Source: Candidatus Bathyarchaeota archaeon A05DMB-2
Lineage (GTDB): Archaea; Thermoproteota; Bathyarchaeia; Bathyarchaeales; Bathycorpusculaceae
Assembly: GCA_018475625.1 (NCBI GenBank)
Contig: JAAKEZ010000005.1
Span: forward strand, 98,256 to 162,255
Direction: 5' to 3'
DNA length: 64,000 bases
This document shows positions 1-6,696 of the stretch, one piece after another. The notes beneath the pieces are model-generated. The model was not told the DNA's origin. It saw only the letters and a list, made by a program, of their open reading frames with translations, and searched no databases. Every line of letters starts with the position of its first letter. The first letter of the stretch is position 1. A program made the translations under genes and the position numbers.

Positions 1-287
1 GGCTTAAAGAAAGGTCCAGGGCAAATTCCCTGATCATCGCAGCCCATTGTAACAATCAGGTCTGCGTCTTGTGCCATCTGGAACGTGAGCATTTTAGGTT
101 TATCCATTGAAATATCGATGCCCTTCTCCTTCATTACCTCTACTACTGGGTTGACATTGTCAGTGGGTTTGTTGCTTGCACTTGAGATTGCAAGTTTTCC
201 TTTTCAGTAGTAGTTTGCTAAGGCTTCTGCCATCTGACTTCTTCCAGTATTCTCAACACAAACAAAAAGTATCCGTTTCATTCTCAT
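1..287 (-). pseudogene. Low-molecular-weight phosphatase / arsenate reductase-like gene, partial, in-frame stop
   Basis: Reading the reverse strand from ATG at 287 gives MRMKRILFVCVENTGRSQMA, the N-terminal P-loop (C-X5-R) of low-molecular-weight tyrosine phosphatases and thioredoxin-type arsenate reductases. An in-frame TGA follows at 206-204 (codon 28), after which the same frame continues with recognisable family sequence (MGCDDQGICPGP) to the window edge. The product would reduce arsenate to arsenite for the ACR3 pump encoded divergently. TGA is used as an ordinary stop elsewhere here and the position is not catalytic, so selenocysteine is unlikely. It is either a recent nonsense mutation (for example GGA to TGA) or a sequencing error. 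The 3' end lies outside the window. Confidence 0.7.
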
Positions 288-314
288 AGCCAAAAATAGA
301 GGTCATAAAAAACG

Positions 315-324
315 TATTTAAATA
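315..324. promoter_or_regulatory. Palindromic TATA box shared by divergent arsR and phosphatase genes
   Basis: TATTTAAATA is a perfect 10-bp palindrome. It lies 30 bp before the arsR ATG (355) and 27 bp before the ATG of the divergent phosphatase (287), the distance expected for leaderless or short-leader archaeal transcripts in both directions. One box could therefore serve both genes. Related palindromes recur before other genes of this island. Confidence 0.55.
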
Positions 325-354
325 TGTCGCTATTAATTGTTATTTGAACGGATC

Positions 355-738
355 ATGATCGAATCAAAAATTGACAAAAGGTTAAAGCGGTTGGCTGAAT
401 CAGGAATTTTCTCTTGCGATCGAGTTTCTGAATATGCGGATGAGCTAAGAGCGCTTGCCGACAAGGGAATGAGCAAAGAGGATGCTGAAACTAAAAGTAA
501 AGTCTTTAGGGCCCTTGCTGACCCTACGAGATTGAGAGTTCTCGCATTGTTGACTGCTCGGGAAATGTGCGTTTGCGAAGTCATGGTTGCATTGGAACTG
601 ACGCAGCCCACGGCGTCCCATCACTTAGGGATTCTTGAAAATGTGGGGTTGGTTAAGAAAAGGAAAGAGGGAAAATGGGTTTTCTACAGAATTGCCGATC
701 TTGGAAAATTTGACGCGCTGAGCAACATGGCGATTTAA
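355..738 (+). CDS. arsR: ArsR-family metalloid-responsive transcriptional repressor
   Basis: A 127-residue winged-helix protein. The EMCVCE motif (Cys72 and Cys74 from this start) matches the ELCVC metalloid-binding signature of ArsR/SmtB repressors, and the recognition helix follows directly (TQPTASHHLGILENVGLV). In this family arsenite or antimonite binding to the cysteines releases the repressor from DNA. An in-frame TTG at 337 would add six residues, but ATG 355 sits at the correct distance from the TATA box. The gene is divergent from the phosphatase and upstream of the stress protein and arsenite permease, so it probably regulates the island. The N-terminal ~45 residues extend beyond the minimal family fold. 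Confidence 0.9.
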   Translation: MIESKIDKRLKRLAESGIFSCDRVSEYADELRALADKGMSKEDAETKSKVFRALADPTRLRVLALLTAREMCVCEVMVALELTQPTASHHLGILENVGLVKKRKEGKWVFYRIADLGKFDALSNMAI

Positions 739-756
739 CGAGTTTGCATAGCAATA

Positions 757-768
757 AATTTAAATATT
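757..768 (+). promoter_or_regulatory. TATA-like box for the stress-protein/acr3 operon
   Basis: ATTTAAATATTT lies about 40-50 bp before the TTG start at 806 and carries the same ATTTAAAT palindromic core as the other boxes of the island. An AAGGTG ribosome-binding site (792-797) precedes the start. Confidence 0.45.
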
Positions 769-805
769 TCAATATATTCGCTTTTCAGCTTAAGGTGCAG
801 CAGAT

Positions 806-1192
806 TTGGAGAAGATATTGGTAGGTATTGATGGGTCAGAACACTCAAAGAAGGCGTTGACGGAAGCCATCAAGATTGCGAAGAAGTTTGAGGCTGAAGT
901 TACTGTTGTTAATGTTTTTCACCCTGCACCTACGCCTTCTGCTCACGAGTTTAGCCATAAAATTCTGGAAGAAGCTAAGACTGTTTTGGAAGACGAAAAA
1001 GTGAAGTACAAACTCGCTTCGGTTACTGGCACAAATCCTTCTAAGGTCATTACAGATATGGCTACACAAGGAAAATTTGATTTAATTGTGATCGGAAGCA
1101 GAGGAGTCGGTGCTGCGCATGCTCTAGTTTTGGGAAGCGTGTGCGGCAGAATATCTTGTGAATCTCCTGTAAACGTACTTATAGTAAAGTAA
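806..1192 (+). CDS. Universal stress protein (UspA family)
   Basis: A 128-residue single-domain UspA protein. It starts with the typical strand ILVGIDGSEHSKKAL and ends with the nucleotide-binding signature G-S-R-G-V-G followed by LGSVCGRISCESPVNVLIVK. The G-2X-G-9X-G(S/T) type motif suggests the ATP-binding subclass. It begins with TTG behind AAGGTG. It sits 26 bp before the arsenite permease and probably shares its transcript, so a role in the arsenic or oxidative-stress response is a reasonable inference, but the biochemical role of such proteins is generally unresolved. Confidence 0.85.
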   Translation: MEKILVGIDGSEHSKKALTEAIKIAKKFEAEVTVVNVFHPAPTPSAHEFSHKILEEAKTVLEDEKVKYKLASVTGTNPSKVITDMATQGKFDLIVIGSRGVGAAHALVLGSVCGRISCESPVNVLIVK

Positions 1193-1218
1193 TAGTTTAT
1201 GGCAAAGAGGGCGAGGCT

Positions 1219-2256
1219 TTGGCAGAGGAGCAAGCGGTTAAACATGAAGCATCTCTCGGTCTTTTCGAGAAATACTTAACGCTTTGGATAGCAATATGCA
1301 TAATTGTGGGATTGCTCGTTGGGCGTTTTCTGCCACAGTTTGGGCAATTTATGGATTCGCTCAAATTTAACAAGTTGTCAATTCCTATAGGTATCCTTTT
1401 GTTTTTCATGATGTACCCCACAGTTGTCGGAATACGCTTTAGTGACATAAAAAAGGCAGCTCATAATCCTAAGCCATTGCTCGTCACAATAATCGCGAAC
1501 TGGGTAGTGGCTCCAATCATAATGACAGTTTACGCTAACATTCTTCTCGCTGGAAACCCAGAGTACATTGCAGGAGTCATACTTTTGGGATTATCACCTT
1601 GCACTGCCATGGTGATGTGGTGGATGTTTCTAGCAAAAGGAGACATGGCCCAAGGCTTAATCAACACTGCAATCAACGCTTTGCTCATGCTTGCGCTTTA
1701 TGCACCGCTTGCAGCTTTTTACCTAGGCGTCAGCAGCATTCCAGTTCCATGGGATTTGATCGGCACCAGCGTGCTGATTTTCATAGCGTTACCAGTGGCG
1801 GCGGGAGCAATTTCCCGCAAAATAATACTAGACAAAAAAGGTGAAAGCTGGTTTAACAATACGTATATTCCCACCCTCGGGAAAATATCTATAATTGCGT
1901 TACTGACAACCCTAATAGTGCTGTTTTCATTTGAGGGTGAAGTTATACTCAATGATCCTCTTTTAGTCGCTTATCTTGCAGCGCCAAACCTGCTTCACTA
2001 TGCTACCATGATCGCGTGGACCTATCCCTTAGGTTACTTCTTGGGCTGGAAATATGAAACAGCCATCGACACTACTCTAATAGGCAGCAGCAGCCACTTC
2101 GAAGTAGCAATAGCTGTGGCTACAACCCTCTATGGCATAGGTTCAGGCGCGGCTTTAGCAACAGTTATCGGACCATTAATGGAAGTGCCACTTATGCTTT
2201 CACTCGTCAAGCTTGGATTGCGGACCAGAAAATACTTTCCAAGGAAAAAGAAATAA
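1219..2256 (+). CDS. acr3: Arsenite efflux permease, ACR3 family
   Basis: A 345-residue integral membrane protein with about ten hydrophobic segments. The two hallmark sites of ACR3 (BASS superfamily) are present: the thiolate site in LGLSPCTAMVM (Cys128) and the acidic site in SHFEVAIAVA (Glu295). ACR3 exports As(OH)3 in exchange for protons. The start is TTG with a purine-rich GGCAAAGAGGGCGAGG stretch upstream. It lies downstream of arsR and the stress protein on the same strand, and completes an arsR/phosphatase/acr3 arsenic-resistance set in which the reductase is currently broken. Confidence 0.93.
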   Translation: MAEEQAVKHEASLGLFEKYLTLWIAICIIVGLLVGRFLPQFGQFMDSLKFNKLSIPIGILLFFMMYPTVVGIRFSDIKKAAHNPKPLLVTIIANWVVAPIIMTVYANILLAGNPEYIAGVILLGLSPCTAMVMWWMFLAKGDMAQGLINTAINALLMLALYAPLAAFYLGVSSIPVPWDLIGTSVLIFIALPVAAGAISRKIILDKKGESWFNNTYIPTLGKISIIALLTTLIVLFSFEGEVILNDPLLVAYLAAPNLLHYATMIAWTYPLGYFLGWKYETAIDTTLIGSSSHFEVAIAVATTLYGIGSGAALATVIGPLMEVPLMLSLVKLGLRTRKYFPRKKK

Positions 2257-2313
2257 GTAAAGGATGAAAACAGTTATCACCTTTAATTGTTTGAGTGGTA
2301 GCAAGGGGATTCT

Positions 2314-2900
2314 ATGGAAAAAGCGGGAAAATCAATTCATAAACCGAATGAATTAAAGGTCAGCGACACAATTTATGGAGTGGTAATTCCAACAATTGTA
2401 GCTTTTCTTATAGTTGGCATCTCAATGTCAACTTCTCCTGTCGCCACAGGGCTCAAATACATTTTGTTGGAAGCAATTGTCGTGGTTGGGGTGCCCATGC
2501 TGATTGGGTTGGTGTGGAACCAGTGGGCAGGTGGAGCCGCAGGATTCCTGATGGGCAGTCTTTACGCGCTGTATTTTGCAGATCAAGTCTACGCTTCTCA
2601 AGGAAGCGGCGACATAAGCTTGTTGGGCAACTGGTCAGTGCCATGCTGATAGGATATGTTGCTGGCGCGTTAAACAAGCGCTCAAGTAGTTACAAGAGAA
2701 TGCTCATTTCTGGAGTTACTGCTGGAATTGTGGGGTCTTTTGTTGTTGTTTTTACTAGTAATTTTTCATCTATTCTGGGACCCGCAACACTAGGCGGTTC
2801 TGTTACGTCTTTTCTACCTCGGGTGCTTGCTGGGCTAATAGTTCCGCTGGTAGCTAGAGCATTCTTGCGTCATGGAGAAAACAGAAAAAGGAATGGGTAG
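2314..2900 (+). pseudogene. Membrane protein gene broken by a -1 frameshift (paralogue of the gene at 4251)
   Basis: The 5' frame (MEKAGKSIHKPNELK...ISLLGNW) runs into a stop at about 2647. The neighbouring +2 frame then continues with VSAMLIGYVAGALNKRSSSYKRM to a stop at 2898-2900. The intact paralogue downstream reads straight across this point (LLGWVLSAMLIGYMAGALNKRS), so one base is missing near 2627-2633, most simply one G from the TGGTC run. The joined product would be about 195 residues with five or six membrane segments and a conserved W-N-Q/R-W-A-G-G motif. Function is unknown. It follows acr3 by 57 bp. Either a genuine mutation or a homopolymer sequencing error explains it. Confidence 0.75.
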
Positions 2901-2965
2901 TACCAAGAAAAATTTGCTTTTCTAACTGGGGTCAAAATTAGTGGCTGTTCATTCGGGGGTTCGGG

Positions 2966-3253
2966 CTAAGCTTTTGTTTCTTTCAGTTTGTCGATTATTT
3001 TTTGGGTTTCCTCTTCCGAAGGATGCGTAATGGCATCAGTTGGACAGATGTCTTCGCATCCTCTGCAGAACACGACGCATGCATTTGGGTTTTTCACTAT
3101 AGTTCTCTTTTCTCCGTCTTTCTCATCGAATTCGAAGACGCGATTGTGACAGTAGTCTACGCATTTCCCGCAAGTGATGCACTTATCGTAGTCTATCTTT
3201 GGCGCCCAAGGTATTTTGTTTCTTGGAACTCCTTCATATGTTTCTTCAATCAT
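2966..3253 (-). CDS. 2[4Fe-4S] ferredoxin-type protein
   Basis: A 95-residue soluble protein with one C-x2-C-x2-C-x3-C cluster motif (CITCGKCVDYCHN) and a second cysteine set (CVVFCRGCEDICP), a bacterial-type ferredoxin fold with two cubane clusters. His36 follows the first cluster's last Cys in place of the usual Pro. A role as electron carrier is inferred. It is transcribed opposite to its neighbours, between the broken membrane gene and the DUF169 gene; a palindromic TATA-like box lies about 55-65 bp upstream of its ATG. Confidence 0.85.
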   Translation of the reverse strand: MIEETYEGVPRNKIPWAPKIDYDKCITCGKCVDYCHNRVFEFDEKDGEKRTIVKNPNACVVFCRGCEDICPTDAITHPSEEETQKIIDKLKETKA

Positions 3254-3306
3254 GTTTTGTCGCCTCTTCCGCTCTTCTCGGTTTGGGCTACGTTAATAAT
3301 TATAAT

Positions 3307-3320
3307 AATATTTAAATATT
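3307..3320 (-). promoter_or_regulatory. Palindromic TATA-like box upstream of the ferredoxin gene
   Basis: AATATTTAAATATT is a 14-bp perfect palindrome about 60 bp upstream of the ferredoxin ATG (3253). It is one of several related boxes in the 0.3-3.4 kb arsenic island. Confidence 0.4.
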
Positions 3321-3384
3321 GTTATGAGCTTTGTAGAATTTCATCGCCTTTTTGCCGGGTGTTTTAGAATATTAGTTCATAACC

Positions 3385-3396
3385 ATATTTAAATAT
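3385..3396 (+). promoter_or_regulatory. Palindromic TATA box for the DUF169 gene
   Basis: ATATTTAAATAT is a 12-bp perfect palindrome ending 25 bp before ATG 3422, consistent with a leaderless or near-leaderless transcript. Confidence 0.5.
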
Positions 3397-3421
3397 TGAA
3401 GTTTACTCGGAACAATAAACA

Positions 3422-4174
3422 ATGGTGGCACTAATGAAAAACAAAAGTTTAAGCAAGAAACTGGAAGATATCTTGGGTTTAACTACTTCACCAGTGGCAA
3501 TAAAACTCATAAAAGCAGACGAGCCTTTGCCGAGTATAAAAGAGCCAACTCAAAGAAGCAGATATTGCCAGCTGCTGATGCTAGCGAAGAAAGGTCAACC
3601 TCTGATGCTGACAGCTGAAAGTATCGCTTGCCCAGCAGCAAAAGCAGCCTTAGGACTGGGACCTTTACCAGAGAAAATATCAAGCGGAGAAATGCTCTGC
3701 ACACTGGGGCTATTTATGAGCAAGGAGGCGGTAGCTAAAACAATGAGCATGATACCTAGAATAGAACTTGGATCGACAAAGGCTGTTGTCGCTGGGCCAC
3801 TAAGAGACTTCCCTATGGAGCCAGATGTTATTGTGATTGAAAGCGTTCCAGAGCACATAATGTGGCTTGCCTTGGCCAGAAACTTCGAAGAGGGCGGAAG
3901 GCTCAGCTTCAACTCGTCGATTTTCCAAGCTGAATGCGTTGACGTAACAACCGTACCTTACCTAGCGGGTGAGTTGAACATGACCCCTGGCTGTTATGGA
4001 TGCCGCCAAGCAACCGACACGCCGCCAGAGCACATGTTCATAGGAATTCCCGCAAAACTTTTGCCCGAAATCGTTGAATCGTTGGAGGCCTTGTCCGAAA
4101 AAGCAATGAAAGCTGTTAGAGAAAAAAGCGTTTATGCTTTGTATGCAAAGGGACTAAGAGAGTCTAAAACGTAA
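3422..4174 (+). CDS. DUF169 family protein
   Basis: A 250-residue soluble protein of the DUF169 family (SKKLEDILGLTTSPVAIKLIKADEPLP at the N-terminus; CxL...ESIACPAAKAALGLG; GCYGCRQATDTPPEHMFIGIP near the C-terminus). Cysteines at several conserved-looking positions (RYCQL, ACPAA, MLCTLG, GCYGC) suggest metal or thiol chemistry, but no reaction is established for the family. A strong TATA box precedes it. Location beside a ferredoxin and arsenic genes hints at redox or metalloid stress; this is inference only. Confidence 0.8.
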   Translation: MVALMKNKSLSKKLEDILGLTTSPVAIKLIKADEPLPSIKEPTQRSRYCQLLMLAKKGQPLMLTAESIACPAAKAALGLGPLPEKISSGEMLCTLGLFMSKEAVAKTMSMIPRIELGSTKAVVAGPLRDFPMEPDVIVIESVPEHIMWLALARNFEEGGRLSFNSSIFQAECVDVTTVPYLAGELNMTPGCYGCRQATDTPPEHMFIGIPAKLLPEIVESLEALSEKAMKAVREKSVYALYAKGLRESKT

Positions 4175-4250
4175 TGCTTTGATACTACGTGATTCTGGCA
4201 AAACCGTATATATTCAAGCCTATTAAAAACTGCCCACGGGAAGAGTGCAA

Positions 4251-4880
4251 ATGGAATTAGGATGGAAGGACTGGACTCGAAGTGATATCATCTATGGAAT
4301 TATAGCACCAATTGTCGTGGTTTTGATAATAGTCGGCCTTTCCTTGGTTGGTACCTTCGCTATGAGAGGGGGAGGAGGCATGAACGGCTCTCTGGGAATT
4401 GTTATTGGCATCATAAGTGAGATTGAGGAAATGGTCGTCATTGTGGGGGTTCCATTGCTGCTCGGCCTGATTTGGAACCGATGGGCAGGCGGCGCCTCGG
4501 GATTTCTGCTGGGAAGCATCTACGCTATGTGGTTTCAGGTCAAGTATGGCGCGTTCTCTTCTGGGACTTCTCCCAGCATGGCTATGGGTTTTGGTCCAAC
4601 GCTGTTGGGCTGGGTTCTTAGCGCCATGCTGATAGGGTACATGGCTGGAGCGTTGAATAAGCGCTCCGAGAACTTTCGCAGAATGGTAATCGCTGGAGTA
4701 GTCTCCACAACTGTGGGCGGAGTGTTCCTCTTTGGGATGTTTCAGCTTTCGCCTTCAAACGTGATAACTGGGATTGATGGTTTTTTGCTTACTGTGCTGA
4801 CGCGCACAGCTACGGGAGTCATAATTCCAATCATAGCTAAGGTTTTCATGTGGTACGGAGTTGCTATGCATAAAAAATGA
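4251..4880 (+). CDS. Multi-pass membrane protein of unknown function (intact paralogue of 2314-2900)
   Basis: About 209 residues with roughly five or six hydrophobic segments. It shares WNRWAGGASGFLLGSIYAMWF and SAMLIGYMAGALNKRS with the frameshifted gene upstream, so the pair arose by tandem duplication around the ferredoxin and DUF169 genes. An in-frame GTG at 4245 is an alternative start. A TATA-like GTATATAT lies about 40 bp upstream. No family is recognised; the conserved W-N-x-W-A-G-G motif between membrane segments is the best handle for searching. Confidence 0.7.
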   Translation: MELGWKDWTRSDIIYGIIAPIVVVLIIVGLSLVGTFAMRGGGGMNGSLGIVIGIISEIEEMVVIVGVPLLLGLIWNRWAGGASGFLLGSIYAMWFQVKYGAFSSGTSPSMAMGFGPTLLGWVLSAMLIGYMAGALNKRSENFRRMVIAGVVSTTVGGVFLFGMFQLSPSNVITGIDGFLLTVLTRTATGVIIPIIAKVFMWYGVAMHKK

Positions 4881-5092
4881 CCTGCTCTTGAGAATAGAAT
4901 AAGTCGCCAATTTCTTGATTGTTACTAATTCATCGTTCAGTTTCCACATATTCGAAGGTACGTTTTCAATGGCTAATCGCTTGAGTTCTTCCCAGCTTTT
5001 GACCCTGACGACGCGTTCACTCTAGAGCATATTGAAAGAATTGAATCGATGTCATTAAAAAGCTGATACGCCATAGTTACTTCTCGCCAAAT

Positions 5093-6052
5093 ATGCGTCA
5101 AGGAGACGAAAAATTTGGGTCCGGAACAGCAAAGCATACAACAAGTTCCGGAAGAAGAGACGACGTCAAAGGAAAACTAGTACAATTCGCATGGCGACTG
5201 CAACAAGAAGGATATGCGTTCGAAACAGTCAGAGTAAACAGCAGCTGCCTAAACGCCCTAATAAACAGAGGCGCCAACTTGGCCGATCCAGAAAGCGTCA
5301 AAGAAGTGCTCGCAAAAGAGCAAAAATGGAGCCCAGCAAGAAAACGCAACGCAATAAACGCCTACACACTGTTCCTGAAAATAAACGGATTAATCTGGAG
5401 CAAACCAAAATGCAAAGTTCCACAGAAATTCCCGTTCATACCTACGGAACAAGAGATAGACGCCCTAATCGCGGGATCAGGCAGAAAAAACGCAGCCTAC
5501 CTGCAGCTTCTCAAAGAAACAGCCATGCGCTCAGGAGAAGCTAAACGCTTAGAATGGACAGACATAGACCGCGAAAAAAACATAATAACTCTAAACGCTC
5601 CCGAAAAAGGCTCAAACCCAAGAATGTGGCGGGTAACCCCAACCCTCATAGAAATGCTAAACGCGCTTCCAAGAACCAGCTCACAAGTTTTCACCGGCTC
5701 CCTAAGAGCAATGAAAACAACCTTCGCCAAAACCCGCAAACGACTAGCACAAACACTGCAAAACCCAAGACTGCTAAAAATAACTTTCCACACGCTCAGA
5801 CATTGGAAAGCCACAATGTTCTATCATCAAACCAAAGACCCATACTACGTACAACACTTCCTTGGACATAAATCTCTAAAATCAACCGAGATATACATAA
5901 ACATCGAACACACCTTATTCGAAGCTGGCGCCAACGACCAATTCACAGTGCGAATCGCTAAGAAACCAGAAGAAATCAAAGAGCTGCTAGAAGTAGGCTT
6001 TGAATACGTCTGCCAAAAAGATACGTTAATATTCCTGAGGAAACGCAAATGA
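5093..6052 (+). CDS. Tyrosine recombinase / integrase (XerC/D-like)
   Basis: A 319-residue protein with an N-terminal SAM-like DNA-binding domain (about 25-110) and a C-terminal catalytic domain. All catalytic residues are visible: Arg146 (TAMRSGEA), Lys172, His233-x2-Arg236 (HTLRHW), His259 (LGHK) and the nucleophile Tyr268 (STEIYINI). About 50 extra residues follow the catalytic tyrosine. The gene is A-rich on the coding strand, unlike the GC-richer Elp3 and CTP synthase genes nearby, suggesting separate ancestry. It ends 45 bp before tRNA-His, a typical integration target, although the gene lies on the 5' side of the tRNA and no duplicated tRNA end is visible. Confidence 0.9.
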   Translation: MRQGDEKFGSGTAKHTTSSGRRDDVKGKLVQFAWRLQQEGYAFETVRVNSSCLNALINRGANLADPESVKEVLAKEQKWSPARKRNAINAYTLFLKINGLIWSKPKCKVPQKFPFIPTEQEIDALIAGSGRKNAAYLQLLKETAMRSGEAKRLEWTDIDREKNIITLNAPEKGSNPRMWRVTPTLIEMLNALPRTSSQVFTGSLRAMKTTFAKTRKRLAQTLQNPRLLKITFHTLRHWKATMFYHQTKDPYYVQHFLGHKSLKSTEIYINIEHTLFEAGANDQFTVRIAKKPEEIKELLEVGFEYVCQKDTLIFLRKRK

Positions 6053-6097
6053 TAACAAAACTTGATGTCGCCAGTGGCCGAAGACTTCCAAAAAGTG

Positions 6098-6170
6098 GCC
6101 GAGGTGAGGTAGCTTGGCAGCCTAGAGGCCTGTGGAGCCTTTTGCCAGGGTTCAAATCCCTGCCTCGGCC
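6098..6170 (+). tRNA. tRNA-His (GTG)
   Basis: A complete cloverleaf: acceptor GCCGAGG/CCTCGGC, D-stem AGG/CCT, anticodon stem GAGGC/GCCTT with loop CTGTGGA (anticodon GTG), T-arm CAGGG-TTCAAAT-CCCTG and discriminator C73. The G at 6097 can supply the encoded G-1 that marks tRNA-His. No CCA is encoded. Confidence 0.93.
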
Positions 6171-6173
6171 CCT

Positions 6174-6339
6174 CCGTAGCGGTTTGTACCCAGACGCTAA
6201 CGAGTTTTCAAGGCAGATCTTTGAACCCAGCCAAAAGGCTCAACGACATGCTTGGTGTCGTGTCTTGTGTTCCTATAATCGGGTACCCCACGGATGACTG
6301 CGGCATCCCCGGCGCTCAGAAGAAAAGGTGTCCGCTACG
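6174..6339 (+). ncRNA. Putative structured RNA or leader between tRNA-His and S30e
   Basis: Nested long-range pairings are visible. CGTAGCGG (6175-6182) pairs with CCGCTACG (6332-6339), and inside it GTACCC (6186-6191) pairs with GGGTAC (6281-6286). Within these are local hairpins: TTCAA/TTGAA (6207-6224 region), GCC-aaaa-GGC (6230-6239), ACGACA/TGTCGT (6243-6262 region) and GGATG/CATCC (6292-6308). No convincing reading frame covers the segment. It lacks the conserved RNase P GGAAAGUCC core and the SRP GGAAG motif. It could be an independent RNA, part of the tRNA-His transcript, or the long 5' leader of S30e. The strand is inferred from neighbouring genes. Confidence 0.4.
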
Positions 6340-6445
6340 CCACAGACTAAAGGCGGCTAGAGACTGTTCCGAGCGCTAGTACAGCGAAGCTTCAGGTAAA
6401 GGTTTAAGAGTTACGTTTAGGCTTTATCTGCGTCAGGTGTAAAGC

Positions 6446-6607
6446 ATGCCAACTCACGGCTCACTGTCCAAAGCGGGGAAAGTTCGAGGGCAAACTCCAA
6501 AAATTCAAGCTCAGGAAAAAACCAAGCCCAACCCGAAATTCCGAAGCAGAAGAAACTACGAGAAACGCGTGGTTCTGCAGCGGAAAGCTGGACAAAACTG
6601 GATGTAG
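6446..6607 (+). CDS. rps30e: Small ribosomal subunit protein eS30
   Basis: A 53-residue basic protein starting [20 protein letters not shown] and ending [16 protein letters not shown], matching archaeal eS30. AGGTG (6435-6439) is the ribosome-binding site. eS30 sits near the decoding centre of the small subunit. In archaea the protein is characteristic of TACK and Asgard lineages, which supports the taxonomic inference. It is followed 89 bp later by elp3 on the same strand. Confidence 0.9.
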   Translation: MPTHGSLSKAGKVRGQTPKIQAQEKTKPNPKFRSRRNYEKRVVLQRKAGQNWM

Positions 6608-6696
6608 CTACCAACCTTTTTCTAAGGGTCAAACCAGTTTCTCAGCCAGTGCAGTTTATCTATCACTTCTAAGAAACCTTACCACGGTACATTACG

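Noticed and set aside
204..206. TGA in the phosphatase-like gene as selenocysteine
   Set aside because: The position is outside the P-loop, family members do not have Cys there, and no nearby insertion-element-like hairpin is evident.
6174..6339. RNase P RNA or SRP RNA in the tRNA-His/eS30 gap
   Set aside because: Neither strand shows the RNase P GGAAAGUCC/ACAGAAA core or the SRP GGAAG-AGCAG motifs.
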